Positions 59,390 to 64,000 of a stretch of 64,000 nt of DNA are shown here, in pieces; position 1 is the first letter of the stretch, and each line of letters starts with the position of its first letter. Both the position numbers and the translations under genes were made by a program. The notes below the pieces were generated by a model, which was given only the letters and a program-made list of their open reading frames with translations, made no database searches and was not told where the DNA came from. The stretch comes from Streptomyces sp. NBC_00377 (GTDB lineage Bacteria; Actinomycetota; Actinomycetes; Streptomycetales; Streptomycetaceae), in assembly GCF_036075115.1 (NCBI RefSeq), contig NZ_CP107958.1, positions 6,386,001 to 6,450,000 on the forward strand, written 5' to 3'.

Positions 59390-60253
59390 ATGCGTGACGT
59401 GACACCGGACGTGACACCGAGCACGGGCACCGACCCGGAGAACCGCCGACCGGCGGACGACCGCACCCGCCCGGCGAAGCACGACGACACCGTTCCCGCC
59501 GGAGAGGCCGTACGGCCCGGAGAGACCGGCCGCCGTGCCGAGACCGCGCCGACCGGCGATGCCGTACCGGCCGGTGAGACCGTGCGGCCCGGATCCGCCG
59601 GGCTCGGCGGCGGACACGGCTCGACCGGGGAGGCGGTACGGTCCGGCGACCGCGTGCCGACGGACGGGACCGCCCTGCCGGGCGGTCGGACGCCGTCGAA
59701 GGAGCCGGGCGGTACGACAGCCGCAGGGGAGGGGACGCGGTTCGGAGCGGGCGCCGACGACGGCGCCGGCCGGGCGACGCACGGTTCGCCGGCGGGTGTC
59801 GAGCAGGGCGAACGGGGCGCCGACGCACTCCGCGCCTCCGGCGACGGAACGCCGGCCCGGCACCAGGACGCCGGCGCGGTGCACACCGACACCGTCGCGG
59901 GCCGGGTGCCGACGGCGGCCGCCGCCGAGCAGGGCGGTCACGGCGCGTCCCTCCTGCCGGTCGACGAGTGCGACCGCATCGCCTCACGTCTGCGGCACGC
60001 GGTCGTCGGGTTCGTCGACGGTCCGCGGGACGCCGTCGCGGAGGCCGACCAGGTGCTGGAGGAACTCGCCGCCCGCTTCACGGACGCCGTCGACCGGCGG
60101 CGCCGTACCCTGCGCGGCTCCTGGCAGTCGACGGAGGGCGCCAAGGACGGCAAGGACCGGGCGGTGGCGGCCGCGACGACAGCCGACACCGAGCAACTCC
60201 GCCTGGCCCTGCGCGACTACCGCGAGCTGACGGAGCGGCTCCTGCACCTCTGA
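59390..60253 (+). CDS. Protein of unknown function (pair member 2)
   Basis: A 287-residue soluble protein. The first 185 residues are low-complexity (Gly, Thr, Pro, Glu, Arg), with near repeats such as T-V-P-A-G-E-A-V-R-P-G-E-T and A-V-P-A-G-E-T-V-R-P-G. The C-terminal 100 residues hold V-G-F-V-D-G-P-R-D-A-V-A-E-A-D-Q-V-L, the same block as in its upstream neighbour. It is in an operon with that gene (5 bp apart), so the two probably act together. Function unknown. Confidence 0.78.
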   Translation: MRDVTPDVTPSTGTDPENRRPADDRTRPAKHDDTVPAGEAVRPGETGRRAETAPTGDAVPAGETVRPGSAGLGGGHGSTGEAVRSGDRVPTDGTALPGGRTPSKEPGGTTAAGEGTRFGAGADDGAGRATHGSPAGVEQGERGADALRASGDGTPARHQDAGAVHTDTVAGRVPTAAAAEQGGHGASLLPVDECDRIASRLRHAVVGFVDGPRDAVAEADQVLEELAARFTDAVDRRRRTLRGSWQSTEGAKDGKDRAVAAATTADTEQLRLALRDYRELTERLLHL

Positions 60254-60274
60254 CACCCCGGTCCCTCGGGCCCC

Positions 60275-60718
60275 TCAGGCCCCATCGGTCCCATCGGCCT
60301 CACCGGTCTTTCCAGCCGTCGCCCGGCGCTCCCGCCACTCCCGTACGACCGCTTCGACGTCGTACGGCTGCATGCCCAGCGGGGGGCCGGGCGGCGGCTT
60401 GAACATCATGTCGCGCAGTTTGACGTTGACGTCCGTGACGATCTTCCGGACGAGACGTTCCGAGGGCGCCGCGTACGCCGCCGCGAGCGCGTCCTCCGCC
60501 TCCTTGCGCAGAGCGAGCGCGGGTGGCAGGACGGAGAGCCCCTCACGGGCCATCTTCCGCTTGATCCACCACAGTTCGTCATACGCGGTGTCCGCGATCT
60601 CCGGCAACGGCTGCCCCGTACCCGGGAGTTGATCGAACTCGCCGCGCCGCTCCGCGTCACGGATCTGCTTGTCGACCCAGGACTCGAACGGGACACCCGG
60701 TGGCTTTCGCTCGGTCAT
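60275..60718 (-). CDS. DUF1992 (DnaJ-C28 conserved domain) protein
   Basis: A 147-residue protein with the DUF1992 signature: W-V-D-K-Q-I-R-D-A-E-R-R-G-E-F-D-Q-L-P-G near the start and G-Q-P-L-P, then W-W-I-K-R-K-M-A-R-E. The same domain is found in eukaryotic DNAJC28. Function unknown. Converges on the pair above with 21 bp between. Confidence 0.9.
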   Translation of the reverse strand: MTERKPPGVPFESWVDKQIRDAERRGEFDQLPGTGQPLPEIADTAYDELWWIKRKMAREGLSVLPPALALRKEAEDALAAAYAAPSERLVRKIVTDVNVKLRDMMFKPPPGPPLGMQPYDVEAVVREWRERRATAGKTGEADGTDGA

Positions 60719-60835
60719 GCGTCCATTGTGCCGGACGCGGTGGGGCCGGGCGATTTATCATGCGGCCGCTGTACAAGCACACTTAGGACCCAGGAAGCCG
60801 ACAGGCATGTCAAAGACACCTCAAGGGGAGCGCAC

Positions 60836-61228
60836 GTGCTCGAACTCACCATGGCCACCGTCTCCGGGACGGAAGAGGGCGCCACGGCCGGCATGCTGAT
60901 GGCCGACTCGCCCAGCGACCCGGGGGCCGTGCTTCGGGTGGGCCGTGACAAGTCCCTGTGTCGCCTCGCGACCCCCGAGGACTGGCTGTTCGTCTCCCGG
61001 GTGCACCTGGAGTTCCTGTGCGGCCCCGAGGGCGTCTGGCAGGTCTCCTGGCTGCGCGGCTCGCAGGACGAGCCGTCCTCCGAGGTGCGGGTGGTCTCCG
61101 GTGCCTACGCGCAGCCGCTCGCGTACGGCGGGACGCTGCCGCTGGCGCGCGGCGGCTCCGGCGAGATCATCGTCCTCGACCGCACCGGGCCGCGCAGCGT
61201 CAACGTGGGGTTCTACCACGAGGCGTGA
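60836..61228 (+). CDS. Small FHA-like domain protein
   Basis: A 130-residue protein that looks like a single FHA domain: L-R-V-G-R-D-K-S-L-C-R-L (about residues 33-44) with the glycine-arginine of the phosphothreonine site, and V-S-R-V-H-L-E-F (about 56-63) with the S-R-x-H. FHA domains bind phosphothreonine made by Ser/Thr kinases. The GTG start follows AAGGGGAG. Divergent from the DUF1992 gene. Confidence 0.7.
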   Translation: MLELTMATVSGTEEGATAGMLMADSPSDPGAVLRVGRDKSLCRLATPEDWLFVSRVHLEFLCGPEGVWQVSWLRGSQDEPSSEVRVVSGAYAQPLAYGGTLPLARGGSGEIIVLDRTGPRSVNVGFYHEA

Positions 61229-61339
61229 CAGCCGTGGCCGCCGGGGAGTGCCGCGTTTTCCCGCGGCCCGGAGGCCGGAGGCCGGAGGCCGGCCGGCCGG
61301 GCGCCCGGGTGACGCGGTCCACTGGAAGACAGAGCGGAC

Positions 61340-61417
61340 GGCCGGCACGGCCACGGCCGGGTGACGTGGACCGTGCGCCGACGGCCGTGCCGGCGCGCGC
61401 CGGCGGCCGTGCCGGCC
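61340..61417. terminator. Inverted repeat between converging genes
   Basis: GGCCGGCACGGCC (61340-61352) and its exact complement (61405-61417), with further GCCGGC palindromes inside. Probably a two-way terminator for the FHA-like and O-methyltransferase genes. A short GGAGGCC tandem repeat lies just upstream (about 61267-61290). Confidence 0.6.
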
Positions 61418-61430
61418 TGTGCGCCGACTG

Positions 61431-62102
61431 CTAGGCCAGTACGCGTGCCAGTGCGAAGCCGTCGTAGCCCTTCGCTCCGACGGTCTGGACGGCGGTGCCG
61501 CTCAGCCTCGGGTGCGAGCCGATCAGCTCGATCGCGGCCCGGGTGCCGAGGACGTCCCCCGAGTCGTTGGCCGCGTCCGCGACCTGGCCGCCCCGCACGA
61601 CGTTGTCGACGACGATCAGACTGCCCGCGCTCGTGAGTTTCAGCGCCCACTCCAGATAGTGCGCGTTGTTGACCTTGTCGGCGTCGATGAAGACGAGGTC
61701 GAACGGAGGCGGGTTCTCGTCTGCCAGCAGCGGCAGTGACTCCAGGGCCGCCCCGACCCGCACCTCGACCACCTTGTCGAGGCCCGCGCGGGCGATGTTG
61801 CGGGTGGCGACCTCCGCGTGCCGGGGGTCGTACTCCAGCGAGACCAGCCGGCCGTCGGCCGGGAGCGCGCGGGCCAGCCAGATCGTGCTGTAGCCGCCGA
61901 GCGTGCCGATCTCCAGGATCGCCCGCGCCCCCTGGATCTCGGCAAGGAGTTGCAGCAGCTTGCCCTGGTTCGGCGTGACGCTGATCGGTGGCAGCCCGGC
62001 GGCCTCGCTGTCGCGCAGCGCGGCGGCCGTCACCTCGTCGTCCGGGGCGAGGCGGTCGGTGAAGTAGGCGTCGACGGCGTCCCAGGCCTGCGACTCGCTC
62101 AT
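61431..62102 (-). CDS. O-methyltransferase, class I SAM-dependent (catechol type)
   Basis: A 223-residue methyltransferase of the Methyltransf_3 family. Motif I is I-L-E-I-G-T-L-G-G-Y-S (about residues 62-72), the acidic SAM contact is L-E-Y-D-P, and the metal site is F-I-D-A-D-K (about 137-142) with D-N-V-V-R-G. Family members methylate catechols or caffeoyl-CoA. The ATG begins M-S-E-S-Q-A-W-D. Confidence 0.93.
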   Translation of the reverse strand: MSESQAWDAVDAYFTDRLAPDDEVTAAALRDSEAAGLPPISVTPNQGKLLQLLAEIQGARAILEIGTLGGYSTIWLARALPADGRLVSLEYDPRHAEVATRNIARAGLDKVVEVRVGAALESLPLLADENPPPFDLVFIDADKVNNAHYLEWALKLTSAGSLIVVDNVVRGGQVADAANDSGDVLGTRAAIELIGSHPRLSGTAVQTVGAKGYDGFALARVLA

Positions 62103-62192
62103 GCGCTCTGCCCTCTCGTGTGCCTGACAATTCCGGCGGCTTGTCCGCTCAGGAATGCTAAGTCGAGCGGCACGCGTCGCCGACCGGGGCTT

Positions 62193-64000
62193 TCAGCCGT
62201 TCGGCGCAGCAGGTCCGGCGGGAGGCGGAAAAGACGCGGAAGGCGCCACCCGGGGCTCGGGGGGAGCGGAGGGCGGCGAGGGAGGGCGCACCGAGGGCCC
62301 GGGCGGTGTACGGGGCGGCCTGGACTGGTCCTGAAGGGCGGCGGACCGGGGCGGGGCGGACGAGAGGGAAGACCCGGAGGAGACGGGCGGCCGCACCGGC
62401 CGGGGCGGCGTACCTCCCGCCGACGGCGGCCGCGTCGGCACGGGGGGCGCCGTCGGCAGGACGGGTGCCGCCCCCGGCGCGGCGGGCACCGCTCGCGGTA
62501 TGGCGGGCGGCGTTCCGGGCCCCTTGGGCGTAGCTCCTGGCGTGGCGGGTGCCGCTCCGGTTGTGGTGGGCGCACTCCTTGGCATGGCGGGCGGCGTTCC
62601 GGGCCTCTTGGGCGCAGCTCCTGGCGTGGCGGGTGCCGCTCCTGTGGCGGTGGGCGCACTTCGCGGCATGGCGGGCGGCGTTCCGGGCCTCTTGGGCGTA
62701 GCTCCTGGCGTGGCGGGTGCCGCTCCTGTGGCGGTGGGCGCACTTCGCGGCACGGCGGGCAGCGTTCCGGGCCTCTTGGGCGCAGCTCCTGGCGTGGCGC
62801 GTCCCGTCTCCGGCAGGGTGGGCGCAGTTTTTCCCGCGGCGAGCACCGTCTGTGGCATGGCGGGTGCCGCTCCCGCCGTGGTGGGCGCAGACGGCGCGTT
62901 GTGTGTGCCCGGCGCAGTCGCCGCCCCCGTTCCGGGGGGTGCCGGCGGCTGGAGGCCCGACGCGTGCCGGGGTTTCGGCGCACTCGCGCGGTGGGCGCGG
63001 CCCCAGCGGACTCCCAGGACGACCGCGACCGCGTTCAGGACGGCCACTGCGCCGACGACCGTCAGCAGCCACACCGGGATCCCGGCCAGCGCGAGCAGCC
63101 GGTCCTCGTAGATCACCTGCCGGTACGCGGTGTCCGCCGCCGCCCGGCGCAGTTCGTGGTCGCCGGAGATCTCCGACGGCCGTGGGAACTCCTGCGCGAC
63201 GGCCGTCAGGTAGGGCGTGCCCTTCGCCAGCGCGGCCAGCGGCCCCGTCGCCCTGCCGACCGGCCCCGCGAACGTCACCCGGGGCCGCTCGCCGCCGATC
63301 GGCGAGGCCGGTTCCATACGGTGGGCGGCCAGGACGTACAGACCGAGCGACTGCGGTGTGGCCGCCAGCCGGGACAGCCGCATCGGGTAGACGAGGGAGT
63401 CGGCGGCGAAGGTGAGGCGCAGCGGCTCGAGTTCGCCCCGCAGGGCCGCGCCGGTGCTCTCGGGGACCAGCCGGACCGCCACGTACTCCCAGCGCTTGTC
63501 GACATACGGCTGGAGCGCGGCCGCGAGGCGGGCGGGCAGGGCGAAGCCGTTGCGGCGCAGCCAGTCGTCCAGGTCGGACGGGTCGGTGGCGGTGAGCCGG
63601 GCCACGTCGAACGGACCGAGCCGCTCGCGTCCGGTCACGCCGACGCCTGCGACCGCCCCGGGCGGTGGCGCCCCCGCCGTGTCGCCTCCCGTGGTCAGCG
63701 GCCAGTCGCCGTCCTGCGGCCAGAAGTGGTGGCGGGTGCGGTGCACGGGGGCGGTGGCCGCGGCCAGCTGGTCGAAAAGCTCCGGGTCGCCGAGCTCCAC
63801 CGTCGCCCGGTGCGGCACGGGCATGATCCAGGCGGCCCGCTCGGCGTCCCCGCCGACCGTCAGACGCATCACGATCTGTTCCCGCGCGCCGTCCCAGCGC
63901 ACGGCGGAGACCTCCCGGCCGACCACGACCTCCCGCTGGTCGCCCGGCACCAGCGCGCCGCAGCCGCAGGCATAGGCCGGCGCGACGAGCGAACCGAGCT
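62193..64000 (-). CDS. DUF2330 membrane protein with repeat tail, 5' end outside window
   Basis: The frame runs past the right edge. The first visible residues, L-G-S-L-V-A-P-A-Y-A-C-G-C-G-A-L, look like the end of a signal peptide followed by the cysteine pair common at the start of DUF2330 domains. The domain covers about 280 residues (H-R-A-T-V-E-L-G-D, H-H-F-W-P), then a membrane helix (V-W-L-L-T-V-V-G-A-V-A-V-L), then a 250-residue proline/alanine/threonine-rich tail with four 28-residue repeats. The domain is outside and the tail is inside the cell. Function unknown. Confidence 0.85.
   Translation of the reverse strand, partial: LGSLVAPAYACGCGALVPGDQREVVVGREVSAVRWDGAREQIVMRLTVGGDAERAAWIMPVPHRATVELGDPELFDQLAAATAPVHRTRHHFWPQDGDWPLTTGGDTAGAPPPGAVAGVGVTGRERLGPFDVARLTATDPSDLDDWLRRNGFALPARLAAALQPYVDKRWEYVAVRLVPESTGAALRGELEPLRLTFAADSLVYPMRLSRLAATPQSLGLYVLAAHRMEPASPIGGERPRVTFAGPVGRATGPLAALAKGTPYLTAVAQEFPRPSEISGDHELRRAAADTAYRQVIYEDRLLALAGIPVWLLTVVGAVAVLNAVAVVLGVRWGRAHRASAPKPRHASGLQPPAPPGTGAATAPGTHNAPSAPTTAGAAPAMPQTVLAAGKTAPTLPETGRATPGAAPKRPGTLPAVPRSAPTATGAAPATPGATPKRPGTPPAMPRSAPTATGAAPATPGAAPKRPGTPPAMPRSAPTTTGAAPATPGATPKGPGTPPAIPRAVPAAPGAAPVLPTAPPVPTRPPSAGGTPPRPVRPPVSSGSSLSSAPPRSAALQDQSRPPRTPPGPSVRPPSPPSAPPEPRVAPSASFPPPAGPAAPNG
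62478..62813. repeat. 84-bp coding tandem repeat, four copies
   Basis: Units start with CTTGGGCG(T/C)AGCTCCTGG at about 62523, 62607, 62691 and 62775, a strict 84-bp period. Each unit encodes 28 residues of the type P-A-T-P-G-A-x-P-K-R-P-G-T-P-P-A-M-P-R-S-A-P-T. The outer copies are more diverged than the inner two. Confidence 0.85.

Noticed and set aside
62478..62813. Possible CRISPR array
   Set aside because: The period is 84 bp with no unique spacers, and the units are in frame inside the DUF2330 gene.

Overview
The window is high-GC actinobacterial DNA and reads as a Streptomyces chromosome. Codon usage is strongly G/C at third positions, GTG and TTG starts are common, and several palindromic repeats are of types common in Streptomyces. 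Conserved Streptomyces neighbourhoods are present: ahpE / DUF3052 / aceE, a TerD cluster, FmdB, DUF2277, DedA and DoxX. Gene calls rest on reading frames, motifs, start sites and context only; no database search was run.

Layout. 0-5.6 kb: a DUF4429 gene cut by the left edge, an alpha/beta hydrolase, a divergent TetR / MFS-efflux pair with apparently leaderless promoters, a small membrane protein and a K+ channel. 5.6-9.8 kb: pyruvate dehydrogenase E1 (aceE), DUF3052 and an AhpE-type peroxiredoxin. 10-18.9 kb: a Ter stress system, with three TerD proteins, a TerA-like protein, a TerC/DUF475 membrane protein, and the linked biosynthetic module (CitE/HpcH-like lyase, one long phosphoribosyltransferase-TRSP-StiP-PELOTA fusion, and a HAD phosphatase). 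18.9-30.1 kb: housekeeping and cell-envelope genes, including a class A PBP whose transpeptidase active site is degraded, a NodB-like secreted protein, an amidase-domain protein, a tRNA-Val(TAC), and small conserved genes.

30.1-48.45 kb is an accessory island. It is flanked by a degenerate tandem-repeat block and gene remnants on the left, and by an IS630-type transposase remnant and a polyketide-synthase carrier-domain remnant on the right. It carries a glutamine-synthetase-like gamma-glutamylating enzyme and a cytochrome P450 on the minus strand. Divergent from these are a ferredoxin, ferredoxin reductase, acetoacetate-decarboxylase-fold protein, aldehyde dehydrogenase, HpaD-type extradiol dioxygenase and FAH-family enzyme. 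Then come a TetR regulator, an amino-acid/amine permease, a PuuC-like aldehyde dehydrogenase coupled to a PuuD-like gamma-glutamyl hydrolase, a second TetR regulator and an aromatic-amino-acid decarboxylase. Four promoters in the island share a palindrome close to GTTTGRMKYCAAAC, placed at or just after the -10 box, so these genes look like one regulon. The likely job is uptake and breakdown of an aromatic amine or related compound by gamma-glutamylation plus P450 hydroxylation and meta ring cleavage; the exact substrate is not visible from sequence.

48.45-64 kb returns to core-like genes: DedA, DoxX, a PhoD-like phosphatase, a secreted HNH nuclease, a yybP-ykoY (Mn2+) riboswitch in front of a UPF0016 exporter, a HAD phosphatase, a zinc-ribbon / peptidoglycan-binding membrane protein, an MFS transporter fused to a MarR-like domain, a GNAT enzyme, a pair of related DUF-like proteins, DUF1992, an FHA-like protein, an O-methyltransferase, and a DUF2330 protein with an 84-bp repeat tail that runs off the right edge.
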